The notes: generated from the sequence alone by a model not told the origin. A DNA stretch of 18,044 nt from an archaeon (GCA_024409165.1 JAKSUE010000003.1:1-18044), one strand, 5' to 3'. Positions 7,919 to 15,591 are shown, counted from the first letter of the stretch. Numbers and translations are program-made.

Positions 7919-8926
7919 TTATTTATACTTATTTTTTAAAGAATCTCTTATGTATCGTTTTATGTATTGGTTGAGTTCTGGTGAGAATTCACTTTTTTCT
8001 GCTCCTAATTTAGAGTTGTCTGTGAAGGTTCCTTTTAAGGTTCTGCCTGTCCATTTGACTTCTTCTTCGACTCTTTTTCCGTATTTTGTTCCGAACATTT
8101 TGAATAGTGGGAATTTTGTGATTCCGTTAGCTCCACTTAGGATTAATATTCCTATGTTTGCAAGGTTATCTTCCCAGGTTCCACATATGATTTCAATGTC
8201 TGGGAATGCGAGTCTTATTGTTGAGACTACTTTTGCATAATAAAGTGATGCAGGTTGTGAGCTGTTTACATAGTCTGTTTCTGGGTGTGGATTTAATGAG
8301 TAGAATATGACTCTGTCAATTTTATGTTCTTTTATATAGTCAATTAGGTATTCTGTGTCTTCAAAGGTTTCTCCAAGACCTAATATGATTGTTATTGCTT
8401 TTTTAAATCCTAAATCTCCTGCTTTGTCAAGCATATTACTTATTTTATCTAATGGTTTACTTGGGCAGACTTGTTCTTGGAATTTAGGGTTTGCAGCTTC
8501 TACAGCTCCAGTTATTCCTTTGATTTCATTAGAGTATTCTTCTAATTCGTCGGTTATTCCTGTATTGAGCCAGACTCCTTCTCCTGTGATATTATAGATG
8601 TTTGTAGCTATTGATTTGATTTCTTGTGTTGTGAATGATTTATATCCTCCAGATAGGAATTCAATATTCCATCCAAGACGATTACACATTTCAGCTTCTG
8701 CTAAGATGTTATTTACTCTTCTTCTTGCTTTGGTTGGATCTTTGATTTTGTTTTTTTGAGTACTCATATAACAAAATTTACAATCTCCTTTATCACACCA
8801 CCAAGATAAGAATATTGCTCTTTCTAAACTTATTTCAGTATATCCTTTTTTTAAACTAAGATTATTAGCTTTATTTATTAATTCTAAAGTGTCAATACTA
8901 TTAAGTTTAAGTTCTCTATTATCCAT
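7919..8926 (-). CDS. Biotin-synthase-like radical SAM protein
   Basis: A 335-aa radical SAM enzyme of unknown substrate. The cluster motif is C44-x4-C49-x2-C52 in FLSWWCDKGDCKFCYMSTQ, one residue longer in the first spacer than canonical CX3CX2C. A glycine motif for SAM follows (EFLSGGY), then GVWLNTGITDELEE, a GAVEAANP strand, KAITIILGLGETFEDTEYL, and FYSLNPHPETD, the normal order of a radical SAM TIM barrel. The C-terminal part (CGTWEDNLANIGILILSGANGITKFPLF) resembles BioB/HydE/HmdB-type enzymes, and COG2516-like biotin-synthase-related proteins of methanogens are my best comparison. It is not biotin synthase itself, because the CX3CX2C motif and biotin neighbours are absent. The start is supported by AAGGCGATG upstream of the ATG. 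Its neighbours give no pathway clue. Confidence 0.85.
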   Translation of the reverse strand: MDNRELKLNSIDTLELINKANNLSLKKGYTEISLERAIFLSWWCDKGDCKFCYMSTQKNKIKDPTKARRRVNNILAEAEMCNRLGWNIEFLSGGYKSFTTQEIKSIATNIYNITGEGVWLNTGITDELEEYSNEIKGITGAVEAANPKFQEQVCPSKPLDKISNMLDKAGDLGFKKAITIILGLGETFEDTEYLIDYIKEHKIDRVIFYSLNPHPETDYVNSSQPASLYYAKVVSTIRLAFPDIEIICGTWEDNLANIGILILSGANGITKFPLFKMFGTKYGKRVEEEVKWTGRTLKGTFTDNSKLGAEKSEFSPELNQYIKRYIRDSLKNKYK

Positions 8927-9053
8927 AGCTACATCGCCTTTTCTATATATAATTTTAATTTTATTTTATTATCATGTTTTATTAGTTATTATAATATATC
9001 TATAATACTCTCTAATATAATATTTGCTATGTAATTTGCTTTTATCCATAAAA

Positions 9054-9061
9054 TTTATATA
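9054..9061 (+). promoter_or_regulatory. Upstream TATA box of the tRNA region
   Basis: TTTATATA followed by CTATG, nearly identical in context to the element at 9122 and the one before tRNA-Cys. A start about 25 bases on would fall near 9081-9085, directly before a GGTGAT ribosome site and a six-codon ORF. Confidence 0.45.
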
Positions 9062-9095
9062 CTATGAAGTACAACATTTTATTGGTGATAATTAA

Positions 9096-9116
9096 ATGTG
9101 TTTCTTGGATTTTTAG
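9096..9116 (+). other. Six-codon ORF (MCFLDF) with ribosome site
   Basis: GGTGAT (9084-9089), a six-base spacer, then ATG, five codons and TAG. A seven-base inverted repeat, TGTTTCT (9099-9105) and AGAAACA (9115-9121), lies mostly inside it. It sits between two strong TATA boxes upstream of tRNA-Asn. It could be a leader of an unknown short transcript or chance. I know no function for it. Confidence 0.25.
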
Positions 9117-9121
9117 AAACA

Positions 9122-9129
9122 TTTATATA
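9122..9129 (+). promoter_or_regulatory. TATA box for the tRNA cluster
   Basis: AACATTTATATAT matches the promoter-like string before tRNA-Cys (AACATTTATATAC). Transcription would start near 9150, leaving a leader of about 50 bases for RNase P to remove from tRNA-Asn. It is probably the main promoter for the five-tRNA run. Confidence 0.55.
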
Positions 9130-9202
9130 TTATGTTATCCAATCTAATTATACTGTTCTTTAACAGATTTTTATTTGATTATGTAAGCATGGGTTTTTTT
9201 AT

Positions 9203-9275
<73 letters not shown>

Positions 9276-9280
9276 CTTTT

Positions 9281-9354
9281 GGGCCCATAGCTTAGCCAGG
9301 TAGAGCGCTCGGCTCATAACCGGGATGTCATGGGTTCGAATCCCATTGGGCCCA
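9281..9354 (+). tRNA. tRNA with CAT anticodon (Ile2 or elongator Met)
   Basis: A 74-base cloverleaf with acceptor GGGCCCA / TGGGCCC, discriminator A, anticodon loop CTCATAA and T arm ATGGG-TTCGAAT-CCCAT. It lacks the three G-C pairs of the anticodon stem that mark the initiator. The GGGCCC acceptor resembles archaeal tRNA-Ile2, whose C34 is changed to agmatidine by TiaS to read AUA. Elongator Met remains possible. The amino acid is therefore uncertain; the tRNA itself is not. Confidence 0.93.
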
Positions 9355-9382
9355 TCATAATCAACTGTATTTGTATTTTTAT

Positions 9383-9457
9383 GCTCCGATGGTGTAGTCC
9401 GGCCAATCATTTCGGCCTTTCGAGCCGAAGACTCGGGTTCGAATCCCGGTCGGAGCA
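9383..9457 (+). tRNA. tRNA-Glu (TTC)
   Basis: A 75-base cloverleaf with acceptor GCTCCGA / TCGGAGC, discriminator A, anticodon TTC in loop CTTTCGA on a TCGGC / GCCGA stem, and T loop TTCGAAT. In methanogens Glu-tRNA is also a precursor for heme-like tetrapyrroles, including F430, through GluTR. Confidence 0.96.
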
Positions 9458-9503
9458 TTTTTTATATTTGAAAGGTTATTGGGAATCTCTTCACTCTCTT
9501 ATA

Positions 9504-9586
9504 GCGGGGGTGTCCGAGCGGCCAAAGGAGACAGGCTTAGGACCTGTTGACGCAGGTCTACCAGGGTTCGAATCCCTGCTCCCGCA
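9504..9586 (+). tRNA. tRNA-Leu (TAG)
   Basis: An 83-base class II tRNA with acceptor GCGGGGG / CTCCCGC, discriminator A, anticodon TAG in loop CTTAGGA on an ACAGG / CCTGT stem, a long variable arm, and T loop TTCGAAT. CCA is not encoded. Confidence 0.95.
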
Positions 9587-9626
9587 TATCTTTTAATTAT
9601 TTTTATTCTATTTAGGTATTTTTAAT

Positions 9627-9703
<77 letters not shown>

Positions 9704-9740
9704 TTTTAAAACTTTTTTTAATGATTTCATTTTAATAGAT

Positions 9741-9800
9741 TATTTTAGGTATTTTTTTATTTTAATAGGCTATTTTAGGTATTTTTTATTTTAAAGATTA
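9741..9800. repeat. Tandem 30-base repeat, two copies
   Basis: Copies begin TATTTTAGGTATTTTTT at 9741 and at 9771, with a degenerate third start (GATTATTTTAA) after them. The core TTTAGGTATTTTT also occurs just before tRNA-His, near 9611. It lies between tRNA-His and hjc. Its T runs may terminate the tRNA transcript. Confidence 0.75.
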
Positions 9801-9923
9801 TTTTAACTACTATTTTCAATTTTTATTTATTTTTAGACTATATTTTTAAAGTTATTACTTTTCAAATGCTCTTACCATAGTTTGATATTATTTAATTTAT
9901 ATATTTTAATTTGGTTTGGTATT

Positions 9924-10331
9924 ATGGTTAAAAAAGGTTCTGCTGAAGAAAGAGATTTGGTTCATAAGTTGTGGGATAATAATTTTGCAGCTATGAGAGC
10001 ACCTGCTTCAGGTGGTGCTACTAAAAAACCCTTACCTGATGTAATTGCAGGTAATGGTAAAATTTACTTAGCTATTGAAGTTAAAACAACTACTAAAGAC
10101 AAAATTTATATTGATCATCCTCAAATTGATGCTTTAGTCGAATTTTCTAATATTTTCGGAGCAACTCCTTATTTAGGTATGAAATTTAAATACACTAAAT
10201 GGTTATTTTTATCTCCAGATATTTTAGAAAAGACAAGAAATGGCAATTATAAAATTACCAAAGATTATTCTTTAGAAAAAGGGTTAGAATTAGACGAGAT
10301 TATTGGTAGAGATAGACAAGTTAAATTTTAA
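9924..10331 (+). CDS. hjc: Archaeal Holliday junction resolvase Hjc
   Basis: Hjc cuts four-way DNA junctions symmetrically during recombination and fork repair, acting as a dimer. The 135-aa protein has the archaeal family core: SAEERDLVHKLW with E9 and R10, R25, PDVIAGNGKIYLAIEVKTT giving the PD-(D/E)xK metal site (D39, E52, K54), and the end segment KWLFLSPDILEKTRNGNYKI. I start it at ATG 9924 (MVKKGSAEERD), because the in-frame extension back to 9882 encodes a hydrophobic stretch unlike any Hjc and has no ribosome site. Even so, the site upstream of 9924 is weak (GGTATT). It sits alone between two tRNA groups on the same strand. Confidence 0.95.
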   Translation: MVKKGSAEERDLVHKLWDNNFAAMRAPASGGATKKPLPDVIAGNGKIYLAIEVKTTTKDKIYIDHPQIDALVEFSNIFGATPYLGMKFKYTKWLFLSPDILEKTRNGNYKITKDYSLEKGLELDEIIGRDRQVKF

Positions 10332-10373
10332 ATTCTATTTTTTAAATTCTATTTTTTAATTTCTATTTTTTTT
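10330..10373 (+). terminator. Three 14-16 base T-rich repeats after hjc
   Basis: AAATTCTATTTTTT occurs at 10330-10343 and 10344-10357, then AATTTCT plus a longer T run to 10373. The first copy overlaps the hjc stop codon. T6-T8 runs in series fit archaeal U-tract termination. Confidence 0.55.
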
Positions 10374-10460
10374 AAATTTGAGATTATTTCTTTAAAATAT
10401 TGTTAATTTATCTTTAAATCACTTTTTCATATCAAAAAATTTCATTGTTTCATCAAAACA

Positions 10461-10468
10461 TTTATATA
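10461..10468 (+). promoter_or_regulatory. TATA box for tRNA-Cys/tRNA-Trp
   Basis: TTTATATA preceded by AAAACA, 41 bases before tRNA-Cys. The expected start near 10489 leaves about 13 leader bases. The same context string precedes the first tRNA cluster. Confidence 0.55.
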
Positions 10469-10501
10469 CTATTAAAACATACTTTATATTACTGTATTTT
10501 T

Positions 10502-10573
10502 GCCAAGATAGCTTAGAGGCGAAGCGGTTGGCTGCAGACCAATTACACGGGAGTTCAAATCTCTCTCTTGGCT
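10502..10573 (+). tRNA. tRNA-Cys (GCA)
   Basis: A 72-base cloverleaf with fully paired acceptor GCCAAGA / TCTTGGC, discriminator T as usual for Cys, anticodon GCA in loop CTGCAGA on GTTGG / CCAAT, and T arm GGGAG-TTCAAAT-CTCTC. CCA is not encoded. Confidence 0.96.
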
Positions 10574-10576
10574 TTT

Positions 10577-10601
10577 TAATTAGTTATTTTATAACTAATT
10601 A
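10577..10601 (+). other. 11-pair stem-loop between tRNA-Cys and tRNA-Trp
   Basis: TAATTAGTTAT (10577-10587), loop TTT, ATAACTAATTA (10591-10601): a perfect 11-pair inverted repeat just after tRNA-Cys. It may mark the tRNA 3' end for processing or terminate some transcripts before tRNA-Trp. Confidence 0.6.
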
Positions 10602-10615
10602 TTTTCATTTGTAAT

Positions 10616-10790
<175 letters not shown>

Positions 10791-10941
10791 TTTTTTTAAC
10801 CAACTCTTTTTAACAATTGTTATATTATTATTGTTTTTTAATTTCTATTTTTCATTTCTATATTTTTCAATTGAGTTTATTGTCATATTTTAAATACTAA
10901 TTAGGTTAAATTTAATAATAGATTAAGTGTAAGGTGTTGTT

Positions 10942-11583
10942 ATGGAAAAAATTAATAATGTTTATTGTATTCAAGGTCTTTTTGCTGATTCTAATTCTTA
11001 TTTGATTGATAATACTGGTTCTGATAGTGAGTATAATTATATTTTGGTTGATTCTGGGACTGGTGAAAATGATGGTTATTTAGAGTCTTGTATTAAAGAA
11101 CTTGGAATTAATATTGATGATATAGATGTAGTTGTCAATACACATTGTCATTTTGACCATGTTGGTGGAAATAAGTTTTTCCCTAATGCAAAAATAGCTA
11201 TTGGTGAATATGATAGTGAATCCTTAAGGGATGCTGATAGTAAATTAACAGTATCTGGAATGTTTGGTTCTAAGATTTCAAGACATGATGTGGATATTGA
11301 ACTTAAGGAAGGGGATAAAATAGCTAATTTTGAAGTTATATTTACTCCAGGACATACATTAGGTGGAATTTCATTATATGATGGTGAGATTTTAATTTGT
11401 GGAGATACTATTTTTGCTAATGGTGGTATTGGACGTATGGATTTAGGGGGAGATGTTCAGGATATGAAGGAATCTTTAGCTAAATTAAAAGAATTAGATA
11501 TTGAGTATTTACTTCCAGGTCATGGACCTTGGGTAAATAATGGAAATAATCATATTGCAATGTCTGCTTCTATGTTATTATAA
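10942..11583 (+). CDS. Metallo-beta-lactamase-fold hydrolase
   Basis: A cytosolic MBL-fold hydrolase of the glyoxalase-II-like group; substrate unknown. The 213-aa protein has a complete two-metal site: THCHFDH (H68, H70, D72, H73), PGHTLGG (H138), GDTIF (D155) and LPGHG (H194). There is no flavodoxin or RNA-processing extension, so it is neither an FprA-type oxygen reductase nor a beta-CASP nuclease. Starts at ATG after AAGGTG. A TATA-like TTTAAATA at 10889-10896 lies 46 bases before the start. It is convergent with trkA and not in an operon. Confidence 0.88.
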   Translation: MEKINNVYCIQGLFADSNSYLIDNTGSDSEYNYILVDSGTGENDGYLESCIKELGINIDDIDVVVNTHCHFDHVGGNKFFPNAKIAIGEYDSESLRDADSKLTVSGMFGSKISRHDVDIELKEGDKIANFEVIFTPGHTLGGISLYDGEILICGDTIFANGGIGRMDLGGDVQDMKESLAKLKELDIEYLLPGHGPWVNNGNNHIAMSASMLL

Positions 11584-11704
11584 TCAAAAATAGTTTATTT
11601 ATTAATTTATTAATTTATTAAAATATTAAAATATTAAAAATAGTATTTGTTAAATTGTTGATAAATAAAAATAAAATTAAATAAAAAAATAGTTGTGGGA
11701 AGAT

Positions 11705-12370
11705 TTATAAGAATCTTCTTCCACCCATGAATCTTTTTTCAGCTTTTTCAATAGCTTTTGTTTTTACAAGAATTGAAATTCTTTCACCATTTCCAAGAAT
11801 ATCATCTGGACGTGGAATTTCTAATCCATTTGGACCATATCTTGCAATAATAATATAATCTTTTGTTGGTGAGAAATCACTTATAGGTCTTCCAAACATT
11901 TTTTGGTTTCTAATTTTCATATCTAAGATTTCTGCTTCACCTTCACCAAAAGCAGTTAAATCTGCTACATGTGGTCTAGTAATAAGTTTTTCAAGGAATC
12001 CTGCAGCAGTTCTTTCAGGGCTGATTACTTCATCAATTCCTACTTTTTTAAATGCTTCTTCGTGGTCTGTATTACTTACTCTTGCAATAATTTTAGGAAC
12101 ATCATATTCTTTTACTAAAACACAGGATAATAAGTTAGCTTCATCATTTCCAGTACTTGCTACAAAAACATCTGCTTCATCGATATTCGCTTCTTCTAAT
12201 ATTTTAGTATCAGTACCATTTCCACAAATTACCATTGCATCTAATTCTACAGATGCTTTATTACATAATTCTTCCCTACTTTCAATGATTGTAATATCAT
12301 ATCCATCATTTATTAAAAGATCAGCTAAAGAAAGTCCTACACGACCTCCTCCCATAATAATAATATACAT
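11705..12370 (-). CDS. trkA: Trk potassium uptake NAD-binding subunit TrkA
   Basis: The cytosolic gating subunit of the Trk/Ktr K+ uptake system; its RCK domain binds NAD(H) or adenine nucleotides and controls TrkH. Residues 1-130 hold the Rossmann fold: MYIIIMGGGRVGLSLADLL with GGGRVG, an acidic end of strand two (IIES), GNGTD, VFVASTGNDEANL and IARV. Residues about 135-221 are the TrkA-C ligand-binding domain (EAEILDMKI...NGERISILVKT). I chose ATG 12370 over the GTG at 12379: AGGTGG sits just upstream of the ATG and the protein then starts MYIIIMG. At 221 aa it is a single RCK unit, about half of E. coli TrkA. It lies 188 bases downstream of trkH on the same strand. Confidence 0.94.
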   Translation of the reverse strand: MYIIIMGGGRVGLSLADLLINDGYDITIIESREELCNKASVELDAMVICGNGTDTKILEEANIDEADVFVASTGNDEANLLSCVLVKEYDVPKIIARVSNTDHEEAFKKVGIDEVISPERTAAGFLEKLITRPHVADLTAFGEGEAEILDMKIRNQKMFGRPISDFSPTKDYIIIARYGPNGLEIPRPDDILGNGERISILVKTKAIEKAEKRFMGGRRFL

Positions 12371-12558
12371 AATAACCACCTAAATTAATGAATTTTTAAA
12401 TTATTTACTCATTTATTTCATTTTATTCATTTATTTTATGAATACTAATATTAATTTAATAATTTTTCATTAAATGTTTAAAAAGATTTGAGTGGATTTT
12501 AAAATGAGTATATGAATTATTTAATAGTACATATTATTTCTGTTATAAATTATATTAA

Positions 12559-14046
12559 TTATTCAATTTCAACTTTAACTTTTCTAGATTTAGTTTTTGT
12601 TGAGCTTTTTTTCTTGTTAGCTGGTTTAATGAATTCATATAAGCTTCTTAAGATTACAAGAACTGGGATAATTTCTAATCTACCAATCCACATTTCAAAG
12701 ATTAAAACTAATTTAATTGCTCCAGGAAGTTCTGCAATAATAATTCCGGTACTTAATCCGTTGTTACTTTGTGCTGAAATAATATCAAATAATGAGTTTA
12801 ATGGATCTGCACCGTAGAGTACTAATATAAACCAACCAATAGCTAAGAACATAATAAATAATGAGATGTATGTTGTAGCTTCTTTAATTTCTTTTTCTTT
12901 TAATATTCTACCTGCAATTTTTGTATTAATTACTCTACCTTCTGGAGAGATGATATTACGGACATTTAAGTTAAGTCCTTTTAATGCAGCGATTATACGT
13001 ACTATTTTTAAACCACCTGCAGTTGATCCTGAAGAACCTCCAATAGCCATTAAAATAAATAATAAGATTAATGTTGATCCTGGCCAGAGTGAAATATCTG
13101 CTGTAGGTGAGATACTTGCACCTGTAGAAGTGATTGCAGAAACTACATGGAAAATAACATCCATTGGAGCGATAGCTGTGCTTAATAAGATTATTATTGA
13201 TGCAATTAGAATTGTAACTATTATAGTTTGGAATTGAATATCTTTAAATAATGCTTTTCCTTTTGTTTTAATAACTTTATAGTGTACAGCAAAACTTGTA
13301 GCACCTAAAATCATTAAAATCATAGTTACAATATAAACTAAATAATTTTGATAAAAACCTACATTTGCATTTTTAATTGACATTCCACCTGTAGATATTG
13401 ATGTAAGTGAGAGATTTACAGCATCAAAAATAGGGAGTCCAAGTAAAATAAATGCAATAATTCCAGCCACGGTATAAATAACATAAATAGTTAAACTTTT
13501 TCTTAATGTATTTGTTATACTTGGTTTAATTTTTTCATCTCTTGCTTCTGATTTATAAAGACGTGCTGCGGAAGTACCACTTCTGATAATAATTCCAATA
13601 AATATAACTACAATACCTAATCCTCCAATCCATTCTTCTAAACTTCTTAAGAATAAGATTGAGTGAGGTAAGATTTCTACATTTGGGAAAAATGTAAATC
13701 CACTACCTGTCCAAGCAGAGATATTTTCAAAAAAAGCATTAACAAAACTAATATCTAAACATATCATCATAATTAAAGAACCAATAAAAGCAGCCCAAAG
13801 CCAAGCTATTGATGATACAATCATACCATGTTTTAATCTAAGTTTCTGATATTTTTCAAAGTATTTATTAAAAAAAGTACCTATTACAATTGAGATTAAA
13901 CAAGGAATAGCATAACAAAGATAGTCTCCTTCTTGATATATGAATGCAACTAAAAGAGGTATTAAAAGCACAACACCTACTCCTTGCATAATCATCCCAA
14001 GATAGTGACAAATTATACGTATGTCATTTCCAGTTATATATCTCAT
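12559..14046 (-). CDS. trkH: Trk/Ktr potassium transporter TrkH
   Basis: An integral membrane K+ uptake subunit. The 495-aa protein has the four pseudo-repeated pore segments with selectivity-filter glycines: AWTGSGFTFF (about 112-121), SISTGGMS, AITSTGASIS and AQSNNGLSTG. The TrkH loop IGGSSGSTAGGLKIVR is also present, with helices between. The basic tail (PANKKKSSTKTKSRKVKVEIE) is cytosolic. It works with TrkA, the next gene on this strand. No ribosome site precedes ATG 14046, and the TATA-like element at 14066-14077 is close enough for transcription to begin at or next to the ATG, so the mRNA may be leaderless. Confidence 0.95.
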   Translation of the reverse strand: MRYITGNDIRIICHYLGMIMQGVGVVLLIPLLVAFIYQEGDYLCYAIPCLISIVIGTFFNKYFEKYQKLRLKHGMIVSSIAWLWAAFIGSLIMMICLDISFVNAFFENISAWTGSGFTFFPNVEILPHSILFLRSLEEWIGGLGIVVIFIGIIIRSGTSAARLYKSEARDEKIKPSITNTLRKSLTIYVIYTVAGIIAFILLGLPIFDAVNLSLTSISTGGMSIKNANVGFYQNYLVYIVTMILMILGATSFAVHYKVIKTKGKALFKDIQFQTIIVTILIASIIILLSTAIAPMDVIFHVVSAITSTGASISPTADISLWPGSTLILLFILMAIGGSSGSTAGGLKIVRIIAALKGLNLNVRNIISPEGRVINTKIAGRILKEKEIKEATTYISLFIMFLAIGWFILVLYGADPLNSLFDIISAQSNNGLSTGIIIAELPGAIKLVLIFEMWIGRLEIIPVLVILRSLYEFIKPANKKKSSTKTKSRKVKVEIE

Positions 14047-14065
14047 AGATTTATTATTTTGATTT

Positions 14066-14077
14066 TTATATATTTAA
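14066..14077 (-). promoter_or_regulatory. Candidate TATA box for trkH
   Basis: On the minus strand this reads TTTAAATATATA. It is centred about 25 bases from the trkH ATG, the normal TATA-to-start distance, supporting a leaderless trkH transcript. A second TATA-like run further upstream (about 14082-14097) could serve instead and would give a short leader. Confidence 0.45.
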
Positions 14078-14195
14078 ACATTTTTATATATTTATTATAA
14101 ATAATAGTATTTTATTTTATAATATATAATTAAATTAATACTATTTATTCATATAATGTATTTATTTATCAATTTAATTATTGTGAGGTAAAATA

Positions 14196-15299
14196 ATGGT
14201 TAACTTAAAAAAACATAGGAACACTATCATTTTTTTATTTGTAGGTTTAATAATTATGGCAGTTATTTTGTACTTTATTGGTATTGATACTGTTGTTAAT
14301 GCTCTTAAAAATGCTAATCCTTTGTATATTATTATTGCTGTTATTTTACAATGTATTACATATTATTTATACACATTACGTTGGTATATTATTAATAAAA
14401 GTGCAGATATGGGTGATGTTACCATTAAGAAACTTTTACCAATGGTTTTACTTAGTTTAGCTGTTAATAATATTACTCCAAGTGGTCGTGGTGGAGGAGA
14501 GCCTGTTAGGGCTTATGTTTTATCTAAAGAATCTGATTATACTTTTGATATGACTTTTGCTACTGTACTTGGAGATCGTGCATTAGATACTTTTCCATTT
14601 ATTATTTTAGCTATTATAACAATTATTGGTATGATTTTTACTTTTGCATTAAGTCCTGTTTGGATTGGTGTATTAGTTGCTTGTGTTACTGCAATTACAA
14701 TACTTGTAGTTATTATAATTTATATGTCTGTTAATGAATCTTTTGGTACTAAACTTACTAACTGGATTGTAAAACTTGTTAAAAGATTTTATAAGAAATA
14801 TCAACCAAAACATGAAGTTCAAATTAGAAATTATGTTTCAGGTTTCCAAAAAACAATGAGAGTATTAATCACTGATAGGAATGTGTTATTATATGCTTTA
14901 CCTTTATCATTTTTAGTTTGGTTTATGGAAATTTTAAGAGTTTACTGTGTATTTTTAGCATTTAGTGCTAATGTTCCGTTAGTTGTTGTTGCTGAAGTAT
15001 TTATTATTGCATGTTTAGTTGGTATGGTTCCTCTTTTACCTGGTGGTCTTGGTGCTGTAGATGGAATCATGATTTTATTCTACTCAGGAGCAGGAATCAC
15101 AGCATCTATTAGTGCAGCAGCTACTGTTGTAGAACGTTTAATTTCCTTCTGGATGACTACAATTCTCGGTTTAATTGCACTTTCAGTATACGGTGCTAAT
15201 GTTTTAGATAGTTTATCATTAGGTAAAGCCAAAGAACTAAGTGAAGGAAGTTCGGAATCTGAAAATAGTGAGGATATTAGTCAATCTGAAGATGATTGA
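14196..15299 (+). CDS. Flippase-like membrane protein (LPG synthase TM / UPF0104 family)
   Basis: A 367-aa integral membrane protein of the family that includes the membrane domain of lysylphosphatidylglycerol synthase and archaeal AglD-like proteins (PF03706-type). About eight hydrophobic segments are visible, starting FLFVGLIIMAVILYFIGI. Family motifs: NNITPSGRGGGEPVRAYVLSK (about residues 91-111), TVLGDRALDTFP, and LLPGGLGAVDG near residue 280. The tail after the last helix is acidic and Ser-rich (SEGSSESENSEDISQSEDD). The role is likely lipid or lipid-linked-sugar handling in the cytoplasmic membrane, but there is no glycosyltransferase next door to fix the substrate. Start ATG 14196 has GTGAGGT upstream. 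The final codons are tandemly duplicated across the stop. Confidence 0.85.
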   Translation: MVNLKKHRNTIIFLFVGLIIMAVILYFIGIDTVVNALKNANPLYIIIAVILQCITYYLYTLRWYIINKSADMGDVTIKKLLPMVLLSLAVNNITPSGRGGGEPVRAYVLSKESDYTFDMTFATVLGDRALDTFPFIILAIITIIGMIFTFALSPVWIGVLVACVTAITILVVIIIYMSVNESFGTKLTNWIVKLVKRFYKKYQPKHEVQIRNYVSGFQKTMRVLITDRNVLLYALPLSFLVWFMEILRVYCVFLAFSANVPLVVVAEVFIIACLVGMVPLLPGGLGAVDGIMILFYSGAGITASISAAATVVERLISFWMTTILGLIALSVYGANVLDSLSLGKAKELSEGSSESENSEDISQSEDD

Positions 15300-15323
15300 G
15301 ATATTAATCAGTCTGAAGATTAA
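15273..15323 (+). repeat. 27-base duplication spanning the stop codon
   Basis: Copy one (15273-15299) encodes DISQSEDD plus TGA. Copy two (15300-15323) continues in the same frame as DINQSED then TAA. The stop is thus inside a tandem repeat of the acidic tail, with seven sense codons left beyond it. Confidence 0.85.
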
Positions 15324-15396
15324 TTTTTTATTTTCTTATTTTTTTATTTTTTATTTTTCAGCTTATTTTTTTACTTATTTTTTTACTTATTTTTTA
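15324..15396 (+). terminator. T-rich termination region after the flippase-like gene
   Basis: A run of T5-T7 tracts, including a repeated TTATTTTTTTAC (near 15364 and 15376), follows the stop. With no real hairpin, this fits archaeal U-tract termination. The remaining bases to 15535 are AT-rich with nothing I can name. Confidence 0.5.
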
Positions 15397-15535
15397 GAAT
15401 AAAATAGAAACATTTATTTTATTTATTTAATATAATTTTAAGTATAGTTAGATTAATTGTTAGTTGTTATGCTATCTATTAATTTAATTTATTTTAATTT
15501 ATTAATAAATTGAAATAAAAGTTATTTTTAATTAT

Positions 15536-15591
15536 CCTTTAAATATGCTAGTTTTTATTTAAAGGCCTTTAAAACTACTAGTTATTAAAGG
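15536..15591 (+). promoter_or_regulatory. Two tandem inverted repeats before ftr
   Basis: Unit 1 (15536-15565) is CCTTTAAA, a 14-base loop, TTTAAAGG. Unit 2 (15566-15591) is CCTTTAA, AACTA-C-TAGTT, one A, TTAAAGG. The units abut, giving the perfect palindrome TTTAAAGGCCTTTAAA (15558-15573). Both left arms continue with NNNN-CTAG, a 16-base direct repeat spaced exactly 30 bases (15536 and 15566). TTTAAATA at 15538 could be the TATA box, so a protein bound here would block it. As RNA, the right arm of unit 2 covers the AAAGGAG ribosome site (15587-15593) of the leader ORF. Whether it acts as operator or RNA element is not decidable from sequence. Confidence 0.6.

Noticed and set aside
9882..9923. 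N-terminal extension of hjc from 9882
   Set aside because: It adds a hydrophobic peptide unlike Hjc proteins and has no ribosome site; MVKKGSAEERD at 9924 is the natural start.
15297..15323. TGA at the end of the flippase-like gene as a selenocysteine codon
   Set aside because: There is no reason to expect selenocysteine in an acidic Ser-rich tail. The downstream frame is better explained as a tandem duplication.
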